NCBI GenBank assembly: GCA_965276675.1
Contig: OZ255624.1
Coordinates: forward strand, 2,852,001 to 2,916,000
Reading direction: 5' to 3'
Source: G965276675 sp965276675
GTDB lineage: Bacteria; Acidobacteriota; Terriglobia; Terriglobales; Acidobacteriaceae
Length of the DNA: 64,000 nt
Under the pieces are notes generated by a model. The model worked only from the letters and a program-made list of their open reading frames with translations. It did not search any database and was not told where the DNA came from. Both the position numbers and the translations under genes were made by a program. Shown here piece by piece: positions 46,502 through 54,580 of this stretch. Numbering within the stretch: position 1 is the stretch's first letter; each line of letters starts with the position of its first letter.

Positions 46502-47003
46502 GCAGCTGCCACCCTTCCCGGGCCACGAGAAGGAGAACCCGCCCTCGACACCCACAGCCCACCTGCGCACTGCCGGCACAGCCATCGCTAACTGGTGGCG
46601 TGCCGTCTCCATCGAGGCCCTCTGTGTTGCAATTCTCTGGCTGATCGGCCTGCTTCTACTACATGTTCCGCTCGCGCCCATGTGGGCCCTCATCGCCGGC
46701 CTGATGGCCTTTGTCCCCAACATCGGCGGCGTCATCGCGCTTATCGGGCCAGTGATCAGCATTGTCTTTCAAGGCAAGGATTGGGAACGCCTCGGTTTTC
46801 TACTCGGCATGTACGCGCTGATCGTCGTGATTGATCAACTCGCGCTCCAACCGTGGCTGATGAAGCGCACCAGCCGCGTGCCGGTCTGGGCGTCCATCGT
46901 CGTGCCCATCGCGCTCGGCATCGTCATCCCCTTCTGGGGCGTCCTGCTCGCGCCCCCACTGCTCGCCGTGGTCTACGCCTTCCGCAAGCCCAAGCGGACG
47001 TAG
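46491..47003 (+). CDS. Half-size AI-2E/PerM-like membrane protein
   Basis: A 170-residue protein with four hydrophobic segments. These match the C-terminal half of AI-2E-family transporters: APMWALIAGLMAFVPNIGG, then IVVIDQLALQPWLMKRTSRV and IPFWGVLLAPPLLAVVYAFR. The family is usually about 350 residues, so the N-terminal half is missing. It is preceded instead by a short basic, proline-rich cytoplasmic leader. ATG 46491 overlaps the MNT stop by 11 bases, so it may be co-expressed with the HEPN/MNT pair. It could be a truncated gene or a genuine short relative. Confidence 0.7.
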   Translation: MRRKQLPPFPGHEKENPPSTPTAHLRTAGTAIANWWRAVSIEALCVAILWLIGLLLLHVPLAPMWALIAGLMAFVPNIGGVIALIGPVISIVFQGKDWERLGFLLGMYALIVVIDQLALQPWLMKRTSRVPVWASIVVPIALGIVIPFWGVLLAPPLLAVVYAFRKPKRT

Positions 47004-47144
47004 TGTCGCCCCGCAGTTCGCCGGTGTAATACGGCAAAACTGCATTCCGTGATTGTTCCGTGGCCCAGCACCAACAACTCATTCCAGCTACACTGCTCGC
47101 TTACTCTGAGAAATCGTTGTGCCATCGTCCTTGCCGGAGCTCTC

Positions 47145-50100
47145 ATGCCTCTTTTGCACACCCCACGGCTGGTCCGCACTCTTCTTCTAGCCACCTTTGT
47201 TCTGGCTCTGGTCATCACGCAACCGTCACAGGCACAAATCCCCCCGCCACCAGCAGCCCCCGCCCAACTTCCACCCGGCTCCCCCTATGCTCGCGACCCC
47301 GCGCAGCCAATCGACGCCGCCTACACCGCCGCCATCGCGAAGTACACCACCGCCCCCGAGTTCAACTCGCCCCTGACCAGCTATCTGCCCGCATCGAAGG
47401 CCGTTCCCACTCCGGCCAAGATCCTCGGCGAGATCGCCGGCGCGCCCGACACCCTGCCCTACGCCGAAGATACCTACCGCTACTTCCGTGCCCTCGCTGC
47501 CGCCAGCCCGCGCGTACGCGTCGTCACCATCGGCCATTCGGAGGAGGGTCGCGAGATGATCGCCGTCGCGGTCGCCGACGAGGGGCTGCTCGCGCAGCAG
47601 AAGGAAAACGACGCGCGCCTTGCCCAGCTCGCCGACCCGCGCACCCTCGGCATGGATGACGTCAAAGCAGCCGCCCTGGCCAAAACCTCTACCCCCGTCT
47701 ACTACATCACCGGCACCATCCACTCGCCCGAGACTGGCGCCCCCACCGCGCTCATGGAGCTCGCCTACCGCCTCGCCGTCGACGACTCCCCGTACATCCG
47801 CTACATCCGCAGCCACACCATCACGCTCATCACCCCGGTCGTCGAGGTTGATGGTCGCGACCGCATGGTGGACGTCTATCGCTGGCACCGTGCCCACCTC
47901 GGGCAGAACTATCCGCACCTCCTCTACTGGGGTCACTACGTCGCCCACGACAACAACCGCGACTCCATGACCGCCACCCTTGCCCTTACCCGCAATGTGC
48001 TGGACACCTACATTGGCTGGCACGCCCAGGTGCTGCACGACCTGCATGAGTCGGTCCCGTTCCTCTATGACAACACCGTCGGCGACGCGCCCTTCAACGC
48101 CTGGCTCGATCCCATCCTCACCAATGAATGGCAGATGCTCGGCTGGTCTAACGTCGCCGAGATGACCAAGCTCGGCATGCCCGGCGTCTTCGCCCACGGC
48201 AACTTCGATACCTGGAGTCCCGGCTACCTCATGTTCCTCGCCGCCATGCATAACGGCATCAGCCGCCTCTACGAGACCTTCGGCAACGGCGGCGCCGACA
48301 CCGTGGAGCGCGTCCTCACACCTGACCAGTACAACCGCACCTGGTACCGGCAAAACCCGCCCTATCCCAAGGTCCTCTGGTCGCAGCGCGACAACAATAA
48401 CTACGAGCAGACCGCGCTGCTCACCACGCTCTACTACTTCTCGCAAAATGGAGAGCTGTGGCTGAACAACTTCTATCTCAAGAGCAAGCGATCGATCCTG
48501 AAGCCCACAGACTCTGGCCCCGCGGCCTATGTTATCCCGGGCGATGACCTCTCTCCTAACAGACAACAGATGCTGTTACGTATCCTGCGCGATCAGCATG
48601 TAGAGGTCTCCCAAACCATCGCTCCGGTGACCGTCTCCGTCCCCGTTCCGAAGCCTGAGAAGGACAGCAAAGCGGACTCCGACACTGCGCACGAGACTAC
48701 CCCCAAGCCGCCTGCCACAGTGCCCCATACCTTCCCCGCCGGCAGCTTCGTCATTCGCATGGACCAGCCGTACTCCCGCATCGCAGACGCGTTGCTGGAT
48801 CGCCAGTACTGGGCGCCCGACGACGTCCAGAAGCACCCTTTTGACGACACCGGCTGGTCGCTAGGCGCACTCTTCGGCGTGAAGACCACCCGCGTCACCG
48901 ACACCGCCATCCTCAAGGCGCCTATGCAGCCGATCTCCGAAAGCCGGCCCTCCACCGTAATCCACGGGCGCGGCTCCGTCTTTCTCATCGATAACTACGC
49001 CGACCCGGCGCTTATCACCCTCCGCTACGCTCTGCGGAAAGCAATTGTTACGGTTACAGAAACACCGTTCACTGCAGCCGGCCACACTTTTCAGCCCGGC
49101 TCGCTTCTCATCCGGGATGTCGCAGCCGTTGACCTCGACAAGATCCTGGCCCCGCTCCACCTCAACGCCTTCGCCGTAGCTGCCGCTCCGTCAGTCGCCG
49201 CGCACCCGGCCCCGCGGCCGCGCATTGCGGTGATGCACACCTGGCTCTACACTCAGACCGAGGGCTGGTGGCGTCAGGCGCTCGATACGCTTGGCGTTCC
49301 TTTCGACTACATCAGCACGCAGACCGTCGCCAGGGACCCTGACCTCGGCAAAAAGTACGACGTCATTCTTTTCGCACCCGTCGGCGGCGTCTCGACCGAG
49401 CGCATCGTCCAGGGCATGCCCATGTGGGGCAATCCGATTCCTTGGCAGAAATCTGACCTCACGCCCAACCTCGGCCGCCTCGACTCCACACCGGACATGC
49501 GCCCCGGCCTCGGCGACGCCGGCCTTACCCACCTGCGCGACTTCGTCTCCGGTGGCGGTCTGCTCATCGCCTCGCAGGATGCTGCCGAGTTCGCCATCGA
49601 CTCCGGCCTAGCGCCTGGCACCTCTGTCGCCAAACCCGGCGACCTCCGCGTCGTCGGCACCATCCTGAATACCGCACTTGTCGACAAAGGGCAAAGCCCC
49701 ATCCTCAGCGGCTACAACGAGCCGCCATCGGTGTATAGCGAAAACGGTATGGCCTTTAACGTTTCCAGCCTTCTGACTGGGGATGCCCATCTCCGCGCCG
49801 AAGCCAAGGAGCTCCGCCCCACCGGCCGCGGTGGTCCGGACGACCCCGACATCCCGCAGGGCCGTCCCTACGTCGCGCCACCCGAGCAGCCCACCGCCAA
49901 GCCCTGGCAGCCCATGCCGCTCACCGTCGAGCAGACACGCAACAATCCTTACGTCATCCCGGCCGAGCTGCGCCCCGAGATCCTGCTCCGCTACGCCGAC
50001 GCGAAGCAACTTCTGGTCTCCGGCCTGCTCGACCACCCGGACACGCTCGCCGAGCATGCCACCGTTGTCCTCGCCCACCTCGGCAAAGGCTCCACACTGC

Positions 50101-50210
50101 TCTTCGCCAACAACCCGCTCTACCGCGGCGAAACCATCGGCAGCTACGCCCTGGTCTTTAACGCCATTCTCAACTGGCAGCACCTCAATGGGAGCAAACC
50201 ACCTTCGTAG
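47145..50210 (+). CDS. Large exported M14-family metallopeptidase with C-terminal amidotransferase-like domain
   Basis: A 1021-residue protein with a signal peptide (RTLLLATFVLALVITQPSQA). An M14 zinc-carboxypeptidase domain follows. The zinc motif is H193-S-P-E196 (ITGTIHSPETGAPTALMELA), then SHTITLITPVVEVDGRDRMV and WGHYVAHDNNRDS, and LHDLHESVPFLYDN is typical of large bacterial M14 homologues. From about residue 685 (RPRIAVMHTWLYTQTEGWWR, later FAPVGG and SGGGLLIAS) the fold looks like a class I amidotransferase-like domain without an obvious Cys-His pair. It would be periplasmic or secreted. ATG 47145 begins the signal peptide. Confidence 0.9.
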   Translation: MPLLHTPRLVRTLLLATFVLALVITQPSQAQIPPPPAAPAQLPPGSPYARDPAQPIDAAYTAAIAKYTTAPEFNSPLTSYLPASKAVPTPAKILGEIAGAPDTLPYAEDTYRYFRALAAASPRVRVVTIGHSEEGREMIAVAVADEGLLAQQKENDARLAQLADPRTLGMDDVKAAALAKTSTPVYYITGTIHSPETGAPTALMELAYRLAVDDSPYIRYIRSHTITLITPVVEVDGRDRMVDVYRWHRAHLGQNYPHLLYWGHYVAHDNNRDSMTATLALTRNVLDTYIGWHAQVLHDLHESVPFLYDNTVGDAPFNAWLDPILTNEWQMLGWSNVAEMTKLGMPGVFAHGNFDTWSPGYLMFLAAMHNGISRLYETFGNGGADTVERVLTPDQYNRTWYRQNPPYPKVLWSQRDNNNYEQTALLTTLYYFSQNGELWLNNFYLKSKRSILKPTDSGPAAYVIPGDDLSPNRQQMLLRILRDQHVEVSQTIAPVTVSVPVPKPEKDSKADSDTAHETTPKPPATVPHTFPAGSFVIRMDQPYSRIADALLDRQYWAPDDVQKHPFDDTGWSLGALFGVKTTRVTDTAILKAPMQPISESRPSTVIHGRGSVFLIDNYADPALITLRYALRKAIVTVTETPFTAAGHTFQPGSLLIRDVAAVDLDKILAPLHLNAFAVAAAPSVAAHPAPRPRIAVMHTWLYTQTEGWWRQALDTLGVPFDYISTQTVARDPDLGKKYDVILFAPVGGVSTERIVQGMPMWGNPIPWQKSDLTPNLGRLDSTPDMRPGLGDAGLTHLRDFVSGGGLLIASQDAAEFAIDSGLAPGTSVAKPGDLRVVGTILNTALVDKGQSPILSGYNEPPSVYSENGMAFNVSSLLTGDAHLRAEAKELRPTGRGGPDDPDIPQGRPYVAPPEQPTAKPWQPMPLTVEQTRNNPYVIPAELRPEILLRYADAKQLLVSGLLDHPDTLAEHATVVLAHLGKGSTLLFANNPLYRGETIGSYALVFNAILNWQHLNGSKPPS

Positions 50211-50255
50211 TGAGAACTGTAGCTCAATCGCAACACGTGCACGCAACTTCCAGGG

Positions 50256-50690
50256 TCATGCCCGCAAGGTCTGACGTTGCGAATGCTTTTGATCAAGCCT
50301 TCGAACGAAGAACACCTGCGCACGCGCAATCTCACGGCCAAAGATCATCTTCCCGGTAAGCAGGTATCCGTTCTCGGTGATGCGAACCAGCGAAAGTAAC
50401 TCCTCCGCTTGCGGATCGTAGGATTTAAGAATAACTACTCTTTCCAGCATCAATGGTGTCGTGGGTTTCATCAGCTTTTCGAATGCATCGATGACATAAG
50501 AGAGCGCCTTCCGCTCCGACCAGTCGTCGAGTTCATCGGCACACACACATAGGGTCCAGCTTAGTGTGTTCACAGCCGAGGTAGTTTGATAGATCATGCA
50601 AAGCTGCAATCCGTTAAGCGAACGATCCAGATATTCAGCAAGAGGCTTGAGATGATCCCCAAACCGCTCTACCACTTCGTTTGTAGCCAT
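50256..50690 (-). CDS. Unknown protein paired with a HEPN gene
   Basis: A 144-residue protein that overlaps the upstream HEPN gene by 22 bases. It is mixed alpha/beta (LNGLQLCMIYQTTSAVNTLS, then TLCVCADELDDWSERKALSY) with no GSxxxG, DxD or other nucleotidyltransferase motif. In position it corresponds to the partner or antitoxin of HEPN pairs, but its family is not one I know. The overlap suggests coupled translation and a functional complex. Confidence 0.75.
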   Translation of the reverse strand: MATNEVVERFGDHLKPLAEYLDRSLNGLQLCMIYQTTSAVNTLSWTLCVCADELDDWSERKALSYVIDAFEKLMKPTTPLMLERVVILKSYDPQAEELLSLVRITENGYLLTGKMIFGREIARAQVFFVRRLDQKHSQRQTLRA

Positions 50691-51184
50691 ATCAGCACTC
50701 CAGCAACAGGGTCTCGCAAGGCAATCAGCCAGTTCTGAGCCGCGCTTTCATCATAAGTGTTGCGTAGTGCATAGCGCACGGTACTCTCCCACTTTGTTAT
50801 CAGAGACCAGTTTGTCTTTAGCTCTCCGGATAAGCCGTCCACTGTATTGTGAAGACCCGCAAAGAGTACGAGCGTGTCGAAATCATGAACTTTAAACGCC
50901 TTGGTTTCGGGATACTCGTCGACAGCCAGTGTCCGACAAACAATGGCCTTAAGAGCGAGTTCCACGACATACCCGCAAAGGTAGACACAGCCGTCAAACT
51001 TGCCCGCGGAAAAGAGCGCTTCTGCTTCTTCTAGCCGCAAGCTCGCCAAATCCTGAAGTTCCGCGCGCGTCAAGCCGGTTTCCCCCACCCTTCTTGGCCC
51101 CAAACTTTCCCGAACGAATATATCAAGCCCCTTCTTATTGCAGGGACCCCAAACATAACTCCAGAGCGGAGTCGCTACCTGCAT
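50669..51184 (-). CDS. HEPN-domain protein
   Basis: A 171-residue helical protein. The HEPN core shows LASLRLEEAEALFSAGKFDG, then YLCGYVVELALKAIVCRTLA and FKVHDFDTLVLFAGLH, the last being the conserved Thr/Lys-His-Asp-x-x-x-Leu closing helix. An R-x4-6-H RNase motif is not evident, so it may be a non-catalytic or RNA-binding HEPN. ATG 51184 has a GGTGGAAG ribosome site; an alternative ATG at 51247 lacks one. It is divergent from the glycosyltransferase-like gene. Confidence 0.83.
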   Translation of the reverse strand: MQVATPLWSYVWGPCNKKGLDIFVRESLGPRRVGETGLTRAELQDLASLRLEEAEALFSAGKFDGCVYLCGYVVELALKAIVCRTLAVDEYPETKAFKVHDFDTLVLFAGLHNTVDGLSGELKTNWSLITKWESTVRYALRNTYDESAAQNWLIALRDPVAGVLIWLQTKW

Positions 51185-51300
51185 GCCGCTTCCACCATCC
51201 CCCATCCGTAACCAATTCACTAGCGATGCACCCTCGGCCTGCCGCATAGCGGATGTACACTACCGCCTGGAGTTAAACCCCTTTCAGCACTGGTCTTCTT

Positions 51301-52254
51301 GTGAAACGGCGCCTCTATCTCGTTCTTTCGCCCCGATCCCTCGTCTACGCGCGCAGTGGTCTCGGCAGCCTCTTTCGCAATGCGCTGGAACCGCTGGACC
51401 TGCAACTCATCACGGATAGCCAGGACGACAAGAGCGTGCTTGAAGAGGCATTAAATTCCATCGCACCCGATCCCCGGCACACGTGGACTGTCTCGTCTCA
51501 AGCCGATCTCGCCGATCGCGAGGCCGACCGCTTCGCAAGATACCCCAACCTGCGCCGCCTCCGCCTCGGTCATCCCTGCTGGCGCAAGATCACGGATCCT
51601 CTGCTGCTGACGAACTCCGGCGAAGAGATGATCCTGCTCGATCCGGACCTCTACTTCCCCAACCGCTACACCTTTGAGCAGACCCCGGCGGAAGGCCTGC
51701 TGCTTATGTGGCAAAGGCCTAACTGCTTGCTTCCGCACGAGGTCGTCGACACTGCCATGCACGCCGGCATCCCCCTCGCCGATCACGTTGACATCGGCGT
51801 AGCGCACTGGCGCGGCGGCGTCGATCTCGCCTGGCTCGACGGGCTCATCGGCACCCTGGGCGGCGAAAACCTCCCCCGCTACATGCACATAGAGGCGATT
51901 CTCTGGGCAGCCATCGCCATGCGCATCGGCGGCGGCTACCTGGACCCGCGGTACTGGCACTGCTGGCACCGGTCCCAGAAAAAGCGGCTCTTTCGCAAAC
52001 TCGGTGTGAGCGGCCAGTCCATTCTGAAGGACGAGTCCTGGAGCGAGATCAAGTGCTTTCACGCCGGCGGCGAAGCCAAAAGCTGGATTCCCGGCGCAGA
52101 GGCCGCAGGACTCTTCCAAAAGCCATTGGAGCAGAGCCGACCTGGTGCCATCCGGCCCTTCGTCGAACTCAAACCAGCGAGCTACGCCCGCGAACAATCG
52201 CTCAAGCGTCTGCTCCGCAGCACTGGCTATTACGCCCTCTTCGACGCCTCATAA
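51301..52254 (+). CDS. Glycosyltransferase-like protein of unknown specificity
   Basis: A 317-residue soluble protein. The N-terminal strand-helix pattern (RLYLVLSPRSLVYARSGLGS) and MILLDPDLYFPNRYTFEQTP, with an acidic D-x-D motif for a metal-nucleotide sugar, suggest a GT-A type fold. HIEAILWAAIAMRIGGGYLD and ALWRRS-like basic segments follow without a clear family match. The GTG at 51301 is the only suitable start. It may transfer a sugar in envelope or exopolysaccharide synthesis, but no partner genes adjoin it. Confidence 0.6.
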   Translation: MKRRLYLVLSPRSLVYARSGLGSLFRNALEPLDLQLITDSQDDKSVLEEALNSIAPDPRHTWTVSSQADLADREADRFARYPNLRRLRLGHPCWRKITDPLLLTNSGEEMILLDPDLYFPNRYTFEQTPAEGLLLMWQRPNCLLPHEVVDTAMHAGIPLADHVDIGVAHWRGGVDLAWLDGLIGTLGGENLPRYMHIEAILWAAIAMRIGGGYLDPRYWHCWHRSQKKRLFRKLGVSGQSILKDESWSEIKCFHAGGEAKSWIPGAEAAGLFQKPLEQSRPGAIRPFVELKPASYAREQSLKRLLRSTGYYALFDAS

Positions 52255-52275
52255 CCGAGGAGGGTCAGATAAGGG

Positions 52276-52310
52276 TGTCATCCCGACCGAAGTGGAGGGA
52301 TCTGCTGTTT
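52276..52310. repeat. Dispersed intergenic repeat, copy A
   Basis: A short element beginning TGTCATCCCGACCGAAG and continuing TGGAGGGATCTGCTGTTT. Related copies occur at 54425-54464 and 59999-60063, always outside genes. Similar elements are scattered through Terriglobia genomes. Confidence 0.7.
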
Positions 52311-52355
52311 CCTGCCGTTCACCCCCAGAAACCCACCGCTAACCAGCTGCTTTCC

Positions 52356-53081
52356 TCACAGCCCCAATCCGCCGTCCACACTCAGCACCTGCCCCGTAAT
52401 AAAGTGCGGTCCCGTCGCAAAGAACACCACCGCCGCCGCCACGTCCTCCGGCGTCCCATTCCGCCGCATCGGGGTCTTTTCCGCAAAGTGGGCGTACTCC
52501 ACATCCACCTCGCCATTCACGATCATCCCCGGAGCCACACAGTTCACGCTGATCTCCGGCGCCCATGCCTTGGACATGGTCCGCGTCAGCATATGGAGCG
52601 CCGCCTTCGACGTGCAGTAGTGTCCATGCGTCGCCCAGGGATGCAGCCCGCCCAGCGAGCCGATGTTGATGATCCGCCCTCCGGCCGTCTTCAGGTGCCC
52701 ATACGCAGCCTGCGCCACCAGGAACGGTCCGCGCGTATTGGTCTCAAACATAGCGTCCCACTGCGCGGTCGTAATCTCTTCCAGCGGCGCCGTCTGGAAT
52801 GCGCCCGCATTGTTGACCAGCACGTCCAGCCGTCCAAACTTCGCCACCACGGCATCCACCAACGCGCGCACGCTCTTCGGCTCCCGCACATCGCACTCGA
52901 CCGCAATTGCGCGCACTCCGAGCGCCGTCAACTCCCCAACTGTCTCCTGCGCATCTGCCGCTGACGCGCGATAGGTGATCGCAACATCAGCTCCCTCGCG
53001 CGCCAGCGCCAGCGCCAGCGCCCGACCAATCCGCTTCGCGGCGCCCGTCACCAGCGCCATCTTCCCATTCAGTGCACCCAT
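52356..53081 (-). CDS. Short-chain dehydrogenase/reductase (FabG/pteridine-reductase-like)
   Basis: A 241-residue NAD(P)-dependent oxidoreductase of the classical SDR type. The cofactor motif TGAAKRIGRALALALAREGA is followed by VNNAGAFQT and INIGSLGG. The catalytic Tyr-Lys pair is in HYCTSKAALHML, and PGMIVNGE lies near the substrate loop. The TGAAKRIG form resembles pteridine reductase and related FolM-like SDRs. It is a single gene, divergent from the TMEM175-type gene. Confidence 0.93.
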   Translation of the reverse strand: MGALNGKMALVTGAAKRIGRALALALAREGADVAITYRASAADAQETVGELTALGVRAIAVECDVREPKSVRALVDAVVAKFGRLDVLVNNAGAFQTAPLEEITTAQWDAMFETNTRGPFLVAQAAYGHLKTAGGRIINIGSLGGLHPWATHGHYCTSKAALHMLTRTMSKAWAPEISVNCVAPGMIVNGEVDVEYAHFAEKTPMRRNGTPEDVAAAVVFFATGPHFITGQVLSVDGGLGL

Positions 53082-53172
53082 GACTTCATTCTACGGGCCG
53101 TCGTTCTTGCGTTGTATGCTATTCCCAACCTCGCCACTGTCTCTGGGAAGTGTGCGCAGCTTGGCCTACGCC

Positions 53173-53765
53173 ATGTTGGAAAAATCGCCCTCCATCGCTC
53201 GTCTTGAGGCCTTTTCCGATGGCGTCATCGCTGTCATCATCACCATCATGGTGCTCGAACTCAAAGTTCCGCATGCGGATGGCTTTGCCGGCCTTTATAC
53301 CGTCTTACCCACCCTTCTCGTTTACCTACTCTCCTTCACCTTTACCGGCATCTATTGGATAAATCATCAGCACCTGGTGGAACGGGTTGAGTCTGCAAAT
53401 AAACTCATTCTCTACGCCAATCTGGCTTTTCTCTTCTGCCTGTCACTTCTGCCATTTTTCACTTCCTACACTGTCGATAAAAACTCGGTTCCTTCCCGGT
53501 CGCGCTCTATGGCGCGTCCATGGTCGTCACCGGTTTTTCTTTTCTTATGCTTCGCCTTGCCGTTGCCCGCGCCTTACGCCTCTCCGGCAAGCTCCATACG
53601 GAAGACGCCCTAGTGCGATACAAGCACTACGCAAGCCTTGCGCTTTATCTGATGGCTATCCCACTAGCTCATTTTCATCCATACCTCGCGCTCGCCGCCA
53701 TTGCGCTCGTGACCGCTGTGTGGATTATTCCCAACCTGGACATCTATCGTCCATCCACGACATAG
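53173..53765 (+). pseudogene. TMEM175-family (DUF1211) potassium channel-like protein, frameshifted
   Basis: Small bacterial TMEM175 proteins are tetrameric K+ channels with the hallmark FSDGVIAVIIT, seen here as RLEAFSDGVIAVIITIMVLE. The first frame goes on through LLVYLLSFTFTGIYWINHQH but breaks after FFTSYTVDKN. The remainder (MVVTGFSFLMLRLAVARALR, then LALYLMAIPLAHFHPYLA) lies in the next frame. Adding one A to the A5 run at 53479-53483 gives DKKLGSFPVALYGASM and a continuous protein of about 197 residues. Either a one-base deletion, a read error or slippage is possible. Confidence 0.82.
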
Positions 53766-53876
53766 CAGCACATCGGAATACCCTGCGGCTTGTCTGCTCT
53801 CAGCGGCGAGCCATGCACTGCATACCGGCACGTCGCTGATCCGCGACCAACTGACTCGCTGACTTGCTAACTCGCT

Positions 53877-54344
53877 TTAATGCGGATCGCTCTCCGTAGC
53901 CTGGCCGCTCTGGTCTCCGGTAGCATTTCCCTTGTAAATCGAATACTGCGCGACCGGTCGCTTCAGCTTGACGGTAATGTTCTTGGCCGCGGTGTCGATC
54001 AGGTAATCGTTGCCAAAGGTTTGAAAGCCATTTGCAATGATCTGCAGCCGGATCGTGTCCCCTACCGGGATCACATCCACCGCGATCTTGCCCTCGTCAT
54101 TCGTCTTCAGCTCCATCGATCCGGTATCCTTCCCATTCTTAATCGGATTCAGGACCACGGCAGCGCTGCGCACCGGTTTGCCATTCGACTCGCGTACCAC
54201 GATAATCGCGATCTTCGCAGTCTCCGGTGGCGGCACATACTTGCGCCCGCGATGTCCATCCTGCGCGCCGAGCGAACCCACGCCCAACCCCGCCAGCAGA
54301 CACGCGGCTACCCAACGACCCTTCCCCTGAGCAAACATTCCCAT
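53877..54344 (-). CDS. Secreted carboxypeptidase-regulatory-type protein
   Basis: A 155-residue exported protein with a signal peptide (GRWVAACLLAGLGVGSLGAQ). A beta-sandwich resembling carboxypeptidase-regulatory domains follows (IAIIVVRESNGKPVRSAAVV, then DTIRLQIIANGFQTFGNDYL), with a hydrophilic C-terminal tail. No catalytic motif is seen. It stands alone between the channel remnant and the GGDEF gene and is probably periplasmic or surface-exposed. Confidence 0.82.
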   Translation of the reverse strand: MGMFAQGKGRWVAACLLAGLGVGSLGAQDGHRGRKYVPPPETAKIAIIVVRESNGKPVRSAAVVLNPIKNGKDTGSMELKTNDEGKIAVDVIPVGDTIRLQIIANGFQTFGNDYLIDTAAKNITVKLKRPVAQYSIYKGNATGDQSGQATESDPH

Positions 54345-54424
54345 ATTCTATGCCGCAGCCCACCCATCGCGCAGCAACTTCATTCCGATCCCTGCCCAAT
54401 TCCATCCCGAACAATCCACCTCAT

Positions 54425-54464
54425 TGTCATTCCGGCCGAAGCGTAACGGAGGGGATCCCTATTT
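54425..54464. repeat. Dispersed intergenic repeat, copy B
   Basis: Begins TGTCATTCCGGCCGAAG and continues CGTAACGGAGGGGATCC, matching copy A (52276-52310) with an extra ACGG-containing segment. It lies just upstream of the GGDEF gene. Confidence 0.65.
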
Positions 54465-54580
54465 GCACGGAGCGCCTCCGGCTGGACGGCCAGTACTCTT
54501 GGACAGGCCCTCCCAAAAGTGTTACTGGCAACCCTGGTTCCATCTGGTACCCTAGCTCGCATTGCATCTTTGGGAGGAAT

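Noticed and set aside
52053..52964. Plus-strand frame spanning the glycosyltransferase-like gene's end and the SDR gene
   Set aside because: Arg/His/Pro-rich shadow overlapping two well-supported genes.
54227..54580. N-terminal extension of the GGDEF protein
   Set aside because: Lies over the 5' part of the opposite-strand secreted protein gene and the dispersed repeat; no membrane or domain features.
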